Origin: Gossypium raimondii
Taxonomy: Eukaryota; Streptophyta; Magnoliopsida; Malvales; Malvaceae
Assembly: GCF_025698545.1 (NCBI RefSeq)
Contig: NC_068577.1
Location: 7,269,501 to 7,333,500 of the forward strand
Direction of reading: 5' to 3'
Length of the DNA stretch: 64,000 nucleotides
Shown here: in pieces, positions 41,001 through 53,689 of the stretch
How the letters are laid out: the number at the start of each line of letters is the position of its first letter
Numbering within the stretch: the first letter of the stretch is position 1
The notes under the pieces: generated by a model
What the model was told of the DNA's origin: nothing
Databases searched by the model: none
Seen by the model: the letters and a program-made list of their open reading frames with translations, nothing else
Position numbers and translations under genes: made by a program

Positions 41001-41739
41001 ACACACGTAAAATTACTCAACAGACTTATTGTTTGTTGTCTTTCAAATTAGCTTTCAATTGCATTAATAGATTTACTCAACAAACTTTTATCTTTAATTG
41101 TTTTCCATATCTTTATTTTTCTATCATATATATATATAATTACATTGAAAAATATTATTAATTTATTAAATATTTTTAATTCTTATTTTTGACATTTAAA
41201 ATTTTAAATTGTGTTCAATTTTTCATTAAATATTATTCTAATAATGTTAAACTTAAATAGTAAGTCAATACTGAAAATGTAATGTAATGGCATTTATATA
41301 AAAGATTAAATGTTGTATTAATTATTTTTATTAAAATAATATTTAATAATTTTATTAAAATAATATGAATTAATTTAAAATATTTAACTTAATTTAAATA
41401 ATTAATTATAATTAAGTAAATAAATACACATCATAAGTAGGAATTGGTAAATAAACTTTGCAATGAATAATATTAAATATATTTTTAAATAAATATTATT
41501 TTAAATAATATTGTAATTAATTAAATTTTATTTTAAATATTAATTTTTTCTTAATTGATATCTATGATAATACAAATTATCATAATTTTAAAATTAAACA
41601 TTTATTTTATTTTTTATTTTCTCAATCATGATATTATTGAAAATGTTACAAATTTTGTAAAAAAAGTTAGCAAATAAATATAAAATATAAAAATTAATAT
41701 ATACAACTTAACCATGCATCACACGAGATTAAAAACTAG

Positions 41740-41991
41740 TATAGATATACTGACCAGGATACAGTCAATATAAATCAATTTTATATATTAAAATTATTAT
41801 TTGATAAAAAATCGAGAATCAAGACAGAAAACCGATCTTTAAATCCATTAATAAGATTTTAAATATTTTTTTAAAATTTAATTATTGTTGAATTGATAAT
41901 CGAATTGGTTGAACAAAAACCAATAATTCAATTATTAAAACATTAAATTCACTAAATATTATTAAAACAATATGCTTAACATTTAGCATTT
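41740..41991. other. Right half of the repeat interrupted by the Helitron
   Basis: The AT-rich sequence resembles 61975-62195 (shared TTTTATATATTAAAA..TATTATTTGATAAAAA, then ACCGA..TTAAAT). It is the continuation of the repeat whose left half ends at 38389. Confidence 0.65.
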
Positions 41992-42006
41992 AACTATGAA
42001 CATGAA

Positions 42007-42845
42007 CAAAAGAAAAAACCTAAAAAAGTTTCTCTTTTTTTCCGCCAAGTCATTTGCTTATTATCTTTTGTTTTGCTTAGCGGCGGTGTCAGCCTCCGGG
42101 CTGGCTATCACTCGCCTTTTTCTCTCCCATAAACCCTTTCTTTCTTTCTTCTTCTTAGTACTACACACGCCTTCTCTCTTTTCAATTTGCATATCTATTT
42201 TGTGGATATCTTTATTGTCTTCATAAGTTGTGATGGACAAATGACGACGCTTGTTGTTCACTAAAACTCCACCGGCCACCAGTAGTTTTTCTTGGAAAGT
42301 GGGTGGCTCTTCGTCAAATTCTTAATTTGTTTCTGGTTTGAGAGTATTTCAAAATAATAAATGATTTCACGTGTCGATTTGGACCCGTGTTGTCTTAAGT
42401 TTTATAATTTATTTATTTATTTTTTCTTTGTTTAATAAGTCTTCAGTTTTAGAAGTTTTTATCTGCTTTTGTAACACATTTTTTAGTCTTGCTTATGCAT
42501 GTAATTTTAGTTTTACAAGTGATTTTAGGGATGATTCGTTGTCGTCCTCTCTAGTTTGGTGAATACTCGATTCTTTTGTCGATTTTGGGTCACCGCTTTG
42601 GACCATCTAGGGTTGATCTCATTATCGTATTAAGTGCTTGCAATCACTCCAGATATGTCGTGCTTGAGTTGTGACAAAGCCATTTGTCAACGTGTCATAA
42701 TATTCTATTGATGTTGAGGCTAAAGCCTTTGTTGTGTTGATAGAGCTTGTCCTTCACCATCTACGATGAAATTTTATTATTTTCTCTCTCTCTGAATTGT
42801 ATGGTTCCATTCATTGAATGAATTAATGAATTTACCTTTAAAAAA
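42007..42845 (+). mobile_element. LINE-like non-LTR retrotransposon insertion
   Basis: This 839-bp block ends in a poly-A run (42839-42845). It is flanked by a perfect 15-bp target duplication, AACTATGAACATGAA (41992-42006 and 42846-42860). Poly-A plus a long, variable duplication is diagnostic of target-primed retrotransposition. No reverse transcriptase is readable, so it is a 5'-truncated or non-autonomous LINE; the length is long for a SINE. Open frames at 41996-42226 and 42371-42562 are chance ORFs. Confidence 0.85.
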
Positions 42846-43087
42846 AACTATGAACATGAATGGCCTTTCTATTGCTATTGCTAAATTGCTATATCATTAC
42901 AACATTGTTATGTGGGTTACGTTCAACTTCTCAGATCAGTGATCATTATAAAAGACATTAACTTTTTGTGAGAGTATGATGGATGTTTTTCTTCGTTAAT
43001 TATTGTGATTTAATTTTTTTAAATACTTACACTTAAAAAAACTTCAAAAAGATAAAATTTATCTCTATAAATTTTAACTAATCTAAA

Positions 43088-45542
43088 TGTAACCTCCGTA
43101 ATCTGGTCTAGATGTTAAGCCCGAATTCGGGAGATTACATCGGCCACTGAAATGGCCTAGTACTTTTGAAGTTTTACAAAACAACCAAATTTAACCATTC
43201 GTTACACAAATTTTTAAAGAAAACTTAGTTAATTTTTTATTTAACTTAGTTAATTTTTGATTTATTCGTTACATAAACTTTATTTAAATTCTAACAGAGG
43301 AAAAAGTGATATCTAATTTAGTTTTAATAAAAATAGGAGTTCATGCATAATTAATTTATATCCATATGTAGATATCCTAAAATCAAATTAAATGTCATGT
43401 GTGCTATATAAAAAAACCCAAATGCCAAGTCCCATGCCACAGTTCAATAATAAATTAGTACAGTCTCCGAATCACTAAAAATGCAGATTATAAACCTAAA
43501 ATACTTTAATTAAATAATGAATAAAAAATGTTCTGAGCCAAGACCCTTCGAATGCCCTGTCCGCGTCCTAACCTAGTGGTTATTTGTAGAGACGGAAATA
43601 AAAAAGGGAGTGAACTATGAAGCTTAGTGTGAGTTCCATCACAAGAAAACAAATAGTCGATAAAACATACTAAATAACAAAACATAGAGTGAGCACCATA
43701 ATTATCAATTCAGTGTTCATTGTTTTTGTATGCACGTATTTGTGTATGGCAATGCAATTTCAATATATCAAAATAAAGGTCCTACCCAACTTCGCTACAC
43801 ACCACAGTGGGAGTTCCCCTGAACTCCAAACACCTACACACAGGGTTGTGGTTTAACCATTAATGGTTTGTAGATAATCTGCCAATGACTGTGGATAGAA
43901 AAAAAAATCCCGCAGATAGAATTTGCGTCTGGCTGTAGATGCACAAAAAATCTCGCAAATAAAATCTGTCTCTAGCTGTGAAAACATAGCAAATATCCTG
44001 CAGATAGAATCTGCCTCTAGCTGTGGATACACAACAAATTTGTAGATAAACTGCCAATCTTCCTTCGTACATATCTTCCCATCCTATGCAATGCAATGTG
44101 ACATGCTTATAGCAGATCAATTCGGTAGCAATTAATATGCTTATAACAAATCAATAAGATAACAATTAATATGTTTATAATAGTTTAATATGGTTGCAAT
44201 TAATATGCTTATCATAAATCAATTCAGTAGCAAGAGACATGTTTTATCATGCGTTTGGTTTAACGGTAACATATGGCATGTTGATCATACAATCCTTAAT
44301 ACAGATGCAACATGCATATATTATTCACATATCATGCATATGCAATAATACTTCATACATTCTAATCATGAATTCCATTACTCATATTATCAGGGGTTTA
44401 TTTGAGAGAAATAAAACTTCAAAAATAGTTCGGAGGACTAAACTGACCAAATCATAATGTTATGGGCAAAACTATAAAGCAAGGGTCACATGGCCGTGTA
44501 ACAGACCCTCGCTATATCGAAAATGTAAAAATTAACCTACAGGGGAGATATGACCGTGTGGAGGGTTCCTGGTCATGTGAGATTCGAAATAGCCTAGGGT
44601 TTCCAAGGCACATGGCTGTGTGAGGGGCTGTGTGGTCCATCTTTGTGGTCCACATGCCCTTGCAGGAGACTATATGATTCTATTCCTAAACACGGTTTGC
44701 CCTGATTCACTTGTAAAAGAAAACATACTTTTCTTCGAAGGCCTAAACGACGTCCCCTCATGATTACATTTGATCTGATGCAATTAAAATTGGTCTTTCA
44801 AATGATATTTATACACGAGTTAACATTGGGTATCAAGAGTCAGTCAAGATTAATAGAAGATTTTGACAAGAATCACAATAGTTAGTAATCAAATTAAAAT
44901 ATTACTGTGGATCAGTGTTATTGTGGAATTTACGAGTTTTACAAATTGAAATGAATGTACTTACCGAACCTTTGAAGAAAAGAAATAGATGTTATCAATG
45001 GCGAAATTGACAACTGGTAGGAAATATGATTTGTACGGAATTGATTTTAATTCGAAAGGCAAAAATAATTCCAGCAATGGAAAAAAATGTTATGCAAATA
45101 AGAAGATGAAAAAGAAAAGGGCGAAGAAATAGGGAAAAGAAAGTACAATTCTGTTTGGTTTAGAAAAGAAAATAAGACTTTAATGTAATTAGGAAAAGGG
45201 CTAAATAGCTAGGGTTTTCAAACTTTAGGGTGTTGCATGGTAATTTACCTTGCTACAGAAAATAAAAGAGAATTTGGGCAGCTTGAACTAGGGTATGCAA
45301 TGAGGGAGAAGTAAACATATAACCATTAGGCTTAGGCCTATTTTTTGTTTAGTTTCTACTCCTAACAATATATATTTTAGTGTGGTTTTTATCCTAATTT
45401 GTTGAAACTAAAAAGAAAATAAATAGGAGATGAGTGACTTGAACCTAAGACCTCTAGGAAGTACACTAACTACTTAACCAACAAGTCTAATTCATTTCTT
45501 AGTTAATTATTTCAATTAAACCCTATATTTTAGGGTGTGACA
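43088..45542 (-). repeat. Left LTR of the gypsy element (3' LTR in element sense)
   Basis: 2455 bp, TG..CA. It is joined on the right to a minus-strand polypurine tract (45543-45559, GAGGGAAGAG on the minus strand). It contains CACATGG/CCGTGTG motifs (44480-44690) and, near its right end on the minus strand, a perfect Pol III-type A box (45480-45470) and B box (45445-45436). The element at 55336-59507 has related LTRs. Confidence 0.88.
45424..45490 (-). promoter_or_regulatory. tRNA-like segment with Pol III A and B boxes in the LTR
   Basis: On the minus strand TGGTTAAGTAG (fits TRGYNNARNNG exactly) is followed 24 nt later by GTTCAAGTC within GGTTCAAGTC (fits GWTCRANNC exactly). The position is close to the LTR start in element sense. 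Diverged copies lie at 53507-53463, at 57503-57461 and at 57653-57611. It could be an ancient SINE or tRNA insertion into the LTR family; transcription by Pol III is unproven. Confidence 0.55.
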
Positions 45543-45604
45543 ACTCTTCCCTCTTAAAGAAATTTCGTCCTCGAAATTTACTTGGTTCGAACAAACAAGG
45601 ATAT

Positions 45605-47941
45605 TGTAACACCCCTAACCCGTATCAATCACCAGAATAGGGTTATAGAGCATTACCAGAGTTTACAAATTAATTTACAGACATTTCATTTCATCAAGCA
45701 TTCATATTTATAACCAATCAAAATCAAAACATTAATGAGCTAACATTGGCCAATTTAACTTATACATGCCATTATAACCAGAATCAAGTCATCCAAAATT
45801 ACCGATAGAACCAATGGATAGAGTGTGATATATCTCCGACAAGCTTCCAACCCAATCGAGCTTCCGATAATCATTTCAATGCATCTAATACTTATACATA
45901 TTACCAATAATAATTCAATTCCAATAATAAAACACATAATTATATAATATTCATCACCAAATAACATTCACTTTACTTAAAATTATACAGAATATAGTTC
46001 ATACGAACTTACCAGGCTAAATTGCAGAAATACCAAAATTCAAGGATATTTTGATAATTTTCTATTTTCCTCAATTTCCACCCAATCTTGATATAAATTA
46101 ATATTTCATTCAATTTATTAATTTAAATAATAAAACAATTCATTTCATTCAATTTGGTCACTTTTTGATATTTTTACAAAATTACCCTTAAAATTTTACT
46201 TTTATTCAATTTAGTCCCCGAACCTAAAACATGCAAATTAGCCATTTTTAATGAAAACTCGTGCTAGTTGAATAATCATATATTTTCCTCCTCCTCTCCA
46301 TTCTACATCCTTAATGCATATAACATGCTTATATGTAACATTATCTATAATTTCACTATTTATTTATATGTTCATTCAAAGTCATCCACTTGAGTCATAG
46401 TTACTAAATTATTTATATCTTGAGCTACGGAACTCCGAATTAAGATCCTATATATTTATATGAAACTAGACTCACATATCTTCTTGCCATAAAATTTTCA
46501 GAATTTATGGTTTAGCCAATAAGTGCAGTTTATTCTTTAAAGTCACCCATGTTCTACTGTCTGACAGTTTCAACCCTTCTTCACTAAAAAATAATTATAT
46601 CATCGTACATGATTAAGATGATGTTAGTGTTTGTTTATATTGAAAATATACTCATTAAGAATTTAAACATATAAATTTAAGCCATTAATTATTTTTCTAA
46701 AATTTTTTATGATTTTCCAAAGTCAGAACAATGGAACCCGAAATCATTCTGACCTTGTCTCACAAAATTTATTATATATCATGATTTACAACTCTATTGC
46801 TTACATCGTTTCTTCTATAAGAAACTAGACTTATTAAGATTTAATTTCATATTTTATTTATTTCTAATTTGATTTCCACAATTTTGGTGATTTTTCAAAG
46901 TTAGACTACCGTTGTTGTCCAAAAGCTGTTTTAATGCAAGATGTTGATTACTAAGTTTAAAACTCCTTATTCCTTTTCTCTATAATATTTCCCACCACTT
47001 TCTTTTATTTCCTTCACTAATATATCAAGAACATAAGACCTTATTTAAGAAAACTCTACTATAATATCATTTCCATGCTTTTTCAATAATATCAAACTTA
47101 AAAATATATTGAAATCTTGATGTTCTTATCTTATCCTATTAGTTTCAACCTTTAACTTGATTTTCTTTCTCCTCCAGCTTCTCTTTCTTTAATCTAACTT
47201 GATGTTCTAGCTCCCCATAGTCTCCTTGTTATCTTTCTCTCTTGATGGATATGGAAATTCTTTTGATTTCTAAGTGAAAATGGTGAGTATTTAGTGAAAG
47301 GACCAAATTGTAAAGAAAAGAAAGTTTTTTCTTTCTTTTCTCTTCATACGTTGGATGCATGGGAAGAAGGCGATGATTCTTCATCTTTCCTTCCACATAT
47401 ATACTAAATAGAATAATAATAAAATAATAAAATATCATTTAAAATTAAATTAAAATATTAATAAACTAATATTTAATTAATTAATTAATTTAAAATATCT
47501 CCAACATCATCATTACTTCTAGATTTATCTTTCTTCTAATTGACCATTTTCCCTTTATGATCTTTTAAAATTCCATCATTGAGTCATCACTTAATTTGGT
47601 AAAATTATGATTTAGTCCCTCATAATTCTTCACCTATTCAATTTGGTCCCAATTCATCCATTTTCTTTAGTTTCTAGATTATTCCACCCTTAAAATATTT
47701 TCACTATTGGTCCTTCAAATTTTTCATATTTACACTTTACCCTCTCAAATTTTGAGTATTTACTCTTGGTCAACAAAACTTTTCTCACTTTTACGATTGA
47801 ATCCTTTCTTGAATTAATATATCATAACATACTTCCCAATGTTGCCATAACTCAAAATTTCCTTTTTTGTCACTTTATTTCCTTATTTTACTATATCAAG
47901 GATACATACTTTCTTACTATAGTAATTTTCGGGGTATTACA
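45605..47941. mobile_element. Solo LTR (2337 bp) inside the gypsy element
   Basis: It starts TGTAACACCCCTAACCCG and ends TCGGGGTATTACA, with a perfect 5-bp duplication, gatat, on both sides (45600-45604 and 47942-47946). It lies between the chromodomain and the final codons of pol. Removing it and one duplication rejoins the pol frame up to the polypurine tract, so it inserted into a formerly open pol. It belongs to a family different from the host element's LTR. Confidence 0.9.
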
Positions 47942-48448
47942 GATATTGTTGATGGAACATCTCTTCCGGTTCCCATGTGGCCTCCTTCATGCCATGGTTC
48001 CGCCACAGAACTTTTACAAGAAGGATTCGTTTCCTTTTAAGAACCTTTACCTCGTGATCTAAAATTTGTACAGGTTCCTCCTCAAAGGATAAATTCAATC
48101 TCACTTCAATCTCTTCTATTGGGATGATATGGGAATGATTGGATTGGTATCGTCTCAACATGGAGACAAGGAAGACATCATGAATTCGGTCTAGCTTTGG
48201 AGGTAATTCTAATTGATATGCCACTAGATCGACTCTCTTAAGGATTTTATAAGGTCCGATGAACTTAGGACTTACCTTGCCTTTTCGTCCGAACCTCAAA
48301 ACTTTTCGCCATGGGGATACTTTCAAGAACACTTGATCTCCGACATTGTATTCAATGTCTTTTCTCTTTAAGTCTACATACAACTTCTACCTATTTGAAG
48401 CCATTTTCAGTCTATCATGAGTTAATCTTATCTTCCCTTTAGGCTTTT
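47942..48448 (-). pseudogene. Gypsy pol 3' part: integrase C-terminus and chromodomain
   Basis: The open frame at 48383-47942 carries the GPY/F-type integrase end (VFLKVSPWRK, FIGPYKILKRV) and a chromodomain-like end (LLVKVLWRNHG, EATWEPEEM). It is cut from the rest of integrase by the LTR at 48449 and has a stop at about 48386. A chromodomain places the element among plant chromoviruses of the Ty3/gypsy group. Confidence 0.88.
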
Positions 48449-51127
48449 TGTCACAACCCAAAATCGGGGCCAAAAGTTTTTGGCCTTGCAGAGTAAGGTT
48501 CGCTAGTGTTCCAGTGAATTGGGATCGCAAAAAATGGAGCAAACTGGGTGTTTGCCAAGTTTCAGGCAAACTAGGTGCTTGCCAATGAAGTTTCAGCAAG
48601 GGTGTTTGCTGAGCACCAGTGTACAACAAATGAAGTGGTAAGGGGATCGCTAGTTTCACTGTGAGGAAGGTTTGCTAATGTGTTGGTGAGTTAAGGGTTC
48701 GTCAGTGTGTATTCTCCAAGTAAGTTACGAACTATGTTCGCCAGTCAAAGTGCGAATTAGGTTCGCCGGTCAAAGATACAATCAGACTCCAATTAGGAAA
48801 AAGTTAATTAGTGTATATAAGACTCTTAGGTCTATAAATAAGACCCTTGATTCAGTGAAAATCTTCACTAAATATTCTATCGTCAAGTTTCTGTTCTGAA
48901 ATTCTATTTATAGCAATTCGGTTAAGTTCTTGTCTTGCTAGGGTTGATCGTCATTAGATATAGGTTTGCATGTATGTGTGAATTCTGAATGTTCAATTAG
49001 TAATATATTTGTTTGTTGCAAACCAACCAAACCTTTTTCTAGCAAGGATAAAGGCAAAGCTAAAATCGTTTAAGTTCCTCATTTTTTTTAAGTGATCAAG
49101 TTCCGTTATGAGTATGTTCCTTACTAAGTTTTCAAAAGTGTGAGTGGTCTAAGATTATTTCGATTATGTTCGGGATATGATAATTCGTTATGACATTTCT
49201 AAAAAGAATTCTGATTTAAAAAAAAGTTATAAAAGTAAGATTTTTGGAAGACCACTGATACTTTGTTTTTGGAGCTACGAAAATCTATTTTCAAAAAACA
49301 ATTTTGGATTTTTTAAAGCACAGATTTATGCATGCTCTCTGTTAAGTTCGCTTTGTGTGAGCTCTCTGTTTGGCTCTGTTTTATGCGAGCTCTTTGCTAA
49401 GTTCGCTTTGTACGAGCTCTCTATTTGGCTCTGCTTTGTGTGAGCTCTCTATTTAGCTTTGCCTTATTGCAAGCTTTCTATTTATCTTTGCCTTATTGCA
49501 AGCTTTCTATTTAGTGAGCTCTTTAGTGAGCCTTCCGAATGGTATACCAATAGTGTGTGTACTCACCCATGTTAAGTCTCACTCTGTGTGTTCCTTTGAG
49601 AGCATGAGCTTTTGTGAGCCTCACTCTGTGTGCTCCTTGAGAGCATGGGCTTTTGTGAGACTTGTGATGTGTCTCATTCTACATGCTTATTGGGAGCTAG
49701 GTTGGATTTAACTTATTCAACGAGACATGTCTTCTATTTGGCGAACCAATCATGCGACTAAGGCCGACTCTGTTCGTGATTTTTGTTATGTGTGAGTTGG
49801 TCTTGCAACTCTATTATAAACTAAGATTCAGATTTGTTTTTGAAAAGAAATATGGTTTCGTAAGATTTTGATGCAATCCCCCTTTTTAAAAAAATTCAAA
49901 AGGAAGGATTTGTAAGCATTGTTTCGCTAAAATATGTTTTTCAAATGTGAACTGGGTTTCGCATCCTCACCTGCGAACCCAGTACGCAAACCATTTTTCA
50001 ACTAAGTTTTTTTTATATTGTTTTCAAATACTATTTCTAATCATAACCTAATGGTTTCTAATTATTCATTGAGTTCTCCCTGAACTCACCCACTCCTCCT
50101 TTACTTCTTAGGTAAGTAGATTGTGGATGGCATAGGTGAGGTCGATGATTTGGCAAGGCACCTGACTGATACGGGTGAACCATAAAAATGGGCGATGGGT
50201 TTATGCTATGTTGTTTTGAACGATAGTTACAATGTTAAATTGATTATCAAATAATTTTCTTAAGTATAAAAGTACACTCTGCTCTGTTGTTAAGTTATTT
50301 TATTTCTACGAACCATGTTATGGATTTTTCCTTCTGTTTTATCATTAATAAATTGATGATATTCATCCATTTTGTTTTTTTGTCCAGCGATCCCTATATG
50401 TTGCTTAAATTAATTGTGTGTCCTTGTAGTGTTGCATTATTTACATGCGAAACATTGGTTATTACATGTTATATTTACTTGCGTACCCCTATTATGTTAG
50501 TTTTGTTACATGCCTACCCTTACATGTGTGCAAACCCATATTTTTATGCGAACCCTACTTAAATGTGATAATATTTTGCATACATGTTTATTTTGTTTGC
50601 GAAGTCTATTCCTTGGTGAAACTAGGGTGTATAAGCCTTTAAAGAGTTTAGCGAGCCATAGTGTTTTTTTAAGTTTGGTTTCTCTGCATACGAACTATTG
50701 TGTCATGCAAACACATGTTTTCGTGTGACCTCATGTTTTTATGCGAGCCTATAATAATATGTGGGATTATGTTTCTTCGCTAATTTATGACCCCTTATGT
50801 TGTTAAGGTATATGAGCTAAGTTTGAAAGTTATATGAAGTGCTTAAGTGTGTTGCGAACCTATAAATATCTTGAAGTGTTTGAAATTTATGTTTCGCATG
50901 GTTATGAACTCTAATGTATTTTGCATGCAAACCCTTGTGTTTTATGTAAGTGTGTTTTCCGTTGCTTTGTTGAAGATGTTGCTTTGTTGAAGATTAACAC
51001 TATGCTCATGTGTTATGTATAAGTGGTGTGCTGAAGGTTAGGTTGAGAGTTAACGGAGAGTCATTTTGGGCTAATGTGGCACGCCGAATTCAGGCCGAAT
51101 ATTCCTGGTTGGGTTTGAGGTGTTACA
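48449..51127. mobile_element. LTR insertion (about 2.68 kb) inside gypsy integrase
   Basis: It starts TGTCACAACCC and ends GAGGTGTTACA, interrupting integrase between two parts of the same protein. The flanks ctttt (48444-48448) and ctcct (51128-51132) agree at three of five bases, so the duplication has decayed or the ends are off by a base or two. Internal degenerate tandem repeats of GAGCTCTCTRTTTGGCT type lie at 49333-49530. No gag-pol is seen; the open frames inside have no recognisable domain. It is probably a solo LTR. Confidence 0.72.
49333..49530. repeat. Degenerate tandem repeat, GAGCTCTCT..TTTGGCTCTG type
   Basis: About six diverged units of roughly 27-33 bp (GAGCTCTCTRTTTRGCTYTG..., AAGTTCGCTTTGTGT) lie within the LTR inserted in integrase. 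Confidence 0.7.
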
Positions 51128-53170
51128 CTCCTGTACCACTTCTGGACCCAAAATTTTCCTTTCACCTAGTTTGGTCCAACATAGTGGTGTTCAGCACTTG
51201 TGACCATATAAGACTTCATAAGGTGCCATTTTTAAACTTGATTGGATGCTATTATTATAGGCAAATTCTGCTAGAGGCAAATGTTCCTCCCAACTACTTC
51301 GGAATTTGATGATGCAACCTCTTAGCATATCTTCCAATATTTGAATGACTCATTTAGGTTGTTCGTCAGTTTGTGAATGAAAGGCAGTACTGAAATCCAA
51401 ACGAGTACCAGTCCTTGTGAAACCTTTTCTAGAATCGAGATGTAAAATGGGGATCTAGATCTGAAATAATTGATACGGGAACCCCATGCAACCTTAGAAT
51501 CTTTGAAATATATAACTTAGCCAACTTTTGCAAAGAATAATCCGTGCGGATAGGTAAGAAATATGATGACTTAGTTAATCGGTTTACTATTACCCAAATT
51601 GACTCTTTCTTGGCGGGTGTTAAGGGTAACCCACTAGCAAAGTCCATCGTTATTCGCTCCCACTTCCATTAAGGTATTTTGATTGGTTGTAATAATCCAA
51701 AAGGGAATTGATGTTTAGCTTTCACTCTTTGACACGTTAGACACTTAATTACAAATTTTGTCACGTGCTGTTTCAGTCCAGGCCACGAGTACAGTTTATT
51801 TACATCTTGATACATCTTATTTCCTCTGGGATGGTATATTTTAGTTTATTTTCGTTTGGCACATAATACCTCCCTCTAAAATACAAAATACCATCACCAT
51901 TGTACTCGAAATATTCTGTTTTGTCGTCGTCCACTTGTTTAATTCGTGGAAACAAGGACACATCTAAGGATTGTTTAGCATTGATCTCATTGGCTAAGGT
52001 GGGTTTCACTTGTAGTTTAGCTGGTAAGCTTCCATTATCCACTAAACTTAGCCTAGCAAACATTGCTCATAAATCAGTCATTTGTTTCTTAATTAGAGTG
52101 TCTGCCACTATATTGACATTTCTGGGGTGGTATTCAATTAGAAAATTGTAATCCTTTAACGGTTCTATCCACCTCAATTGCCTCAGGTTCAATTCTTTTT
52201 GGGTGAGAAGGTACTTAAGACTCTTATGATCGGTATAGATATAACACTTCTCACTATACAAGTAGTGCCTCCAAATTTTCAGTGCGAATACCATTGCTGC
52301 CAACTTTAAGTCATGGGTCAGGTAGTTGCACTCATGTTGTTTCAACTGCCTTAATGCATAGGCAACTACTTTTCCCCTTTGCGTCAACACACATCCAAGG
52401 CCAATGTAGGATGCATCGCTATACTCTACATACTCTTTTATCGGTTCAGGTTGAATTAACATGGGAGCTTGGGTTAACACAACCTTTAGCTTATCAAAGC
52501 TTGCTAATTGATTATCCTTCCACTTAAACCAAACATTCTTCTTTAACAACTTAGTTAGTGGTGCGGCTATCAAGGAGAACCCTTCAACGAACATACGGTA
52601 GTACCCAACTAAACCAAAGAAACTTCAAATTTTGGAAACATTTTTGGGTTGTTTCCATTCTAGGATGGCCTATATCTTTTTTAGATTTACTTGGATACCC
52701 TTTATGGATACCACATGTCCTAGAAACATAACCTCATTAAGCTAGAATACTCGATCATTTACCTAGTTTGGCATATAATTTCTTTTCTCAGAAAATTTGG
52801 AATATTTTCCTAAGGTGTTTGTCATGGTCGATTTCAGTTTTAGAATAAACTAAGATGTTGTTGATGTACGCAACGACGAACTAATCAAGGAAGGGTAGGA
52901 ACAATCGGTTCATTAAGTCCATGAAGGCGGTCAAAGCATTGGTTAAACCGAAAGGCATTACAAGGAATTCATAGTGGCCATATCGGGTCCTAAATGTGGT
53001 TTTGGGCACATCTGCCTCCTTTACTTTTAGTTGATAGTACCCCGACCTTAAATCTATCTTGGAAAACACTATTGCACCTCGAAATTGATCAAATAGGTCG
53101 TCTATCCTAAGGAGAAGATATTTGTTCTTATTGGTCAGTTTATTAAACTGTTAATAATCTATGTACAATT
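51128..53170 (-). pseudogene. Gypsy pol 5' part: RT, RNase H, integrase core
   Basis: Reading leftward: the reverse transcriptase fragment (53165-52660, with [17 protein letters not shown] and FGLTNA); RNase H (52594-52067, with [25 protein letters not shown] and [15 protein letters not shown]); the integrase zinc region (about 52060-51740); and the integrase core (51660-51429, with [11 protein letters not shown] and [13 protein letters not shown]). Stops and frameshifts occur between them, and the YXDD-type active-site part of RT is not open. RT begins abruptly at 53163-53170, where a deletion joins it to the right LTR. Confidence 0.88.
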
Positions 53171-53570
53171 GATTTGGAAAAGAAAGCAAGACTTCAAATG
53201 TAATTAGGAAAATGGCTAAATAACTAGGGTTTTAAAACTTTAGGGGGTTGCATGTTAATTTACCCTTACTACCAAAAATAAAAGGGAATAGAGGGGAATT
53301 TGGGCTATTCAAACTCAGATATGCAAGGGGGGAGAAGCAAGCGTTTAACTATTAGGCCTAGGCCTATTTCTTATTTAGTTTCTACTCCTAACAATATATA
53401 TTTTAGTGTGGTTTTTACACTAATTTGCTAAAATTAAAAAGAGAAAAATATAAGAGAGAAGTGGCTTAAACCTAAGACATCGAGGAAGTGCACTAACTAC
53501 TTAACCATCAAGCCTAATTCATTTCTTAATTAATTATTTCAATTAACCCTCAAGATTTTGGGGCGTCACA
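53171..53570 (-). repeat. Right LTR remnant of the gypsy element
   Basis: About 400 bp, matching the last 392 bp of the left LTR (45151-45542) with many substitutions and small gaps. It ends at CA next to the ctaaa duplication. The rest of this LTR was lost in the deletion. Confidence 0.87.
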
Positions 53571-53689
53571 CTAAACCAATTGACTTAATATTAATTGGTT
53601 GAATAGGTTAATCATTTTATATTTAAATTATATATTATAAACTATTTATTAATTTAATTCATCGATAATTTATGAATTTAAACATTATT

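Larger units (their letters stand above)
38390..41739 (+). mobile_element. Non-autonomous Helitron (3350 bp) with captured gene fragment
   Basis: The left end is TC (TCTAATATATATAT) after a host A. The right end is CTAG before a host T, preceded by a weak GC-rich hairpin (CATGCATCACACGAG). These are the Helitron hallmarks: 5' TC, hairpin, 3' CTRR, insertion between A and T without duplication. Independent support comes from a paralogous repeat at 61690-62195. It reads ATAGGTA|TATAGATATA straight through 61974/61975, exactly joining the two flanks here (left ATATAGGTA, right TATAGATATA). No Rep/helicase ORF is present. An EXO70-like fragment lies inside. Confidence 0.8.
43088..53570 (-). mobile_element. 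Ty3/gypsy chromovirus-type retrotransposon, nested and deleted
   Basis: The element starts TGTAACCTCCG (43088) and ends GGGCGTCACA (53570). It is flanked by a perfect 5-bp duplication, ctaaa (43083-43087 and 53571-53575). On the minus strand the order is right LTR remnant, broken pol (RT, RNase H, integrase, chromodomain), polypurine tract, left LTR. Two solo LTRs are nested inside (45605-47941 and 48449-51127). Gag, protease, the primer site and about 2 kb of the right LTR are deleted. The pieces of pol contain stops, so it is inactive. Confidence 0.9.

Noticed and set aside
41996..42562. Two small hydrophobic ORFs as genes
   Set aside because: They lie inside the LINE-like insertion bounded by 15-bp duplications and have no family features.
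43860..44120. 86-codon ORF with repeated FYLQDI words
   Set aside because: It arises from short internal repeats (GATAGAATCTGC type) of the gypsy LTR.
49177..51309. Several 65-99 codon ORFs as genes
   Set aside because: They overlap each other within an LTR insertion, follow its low-complexity repeats and lack domains.
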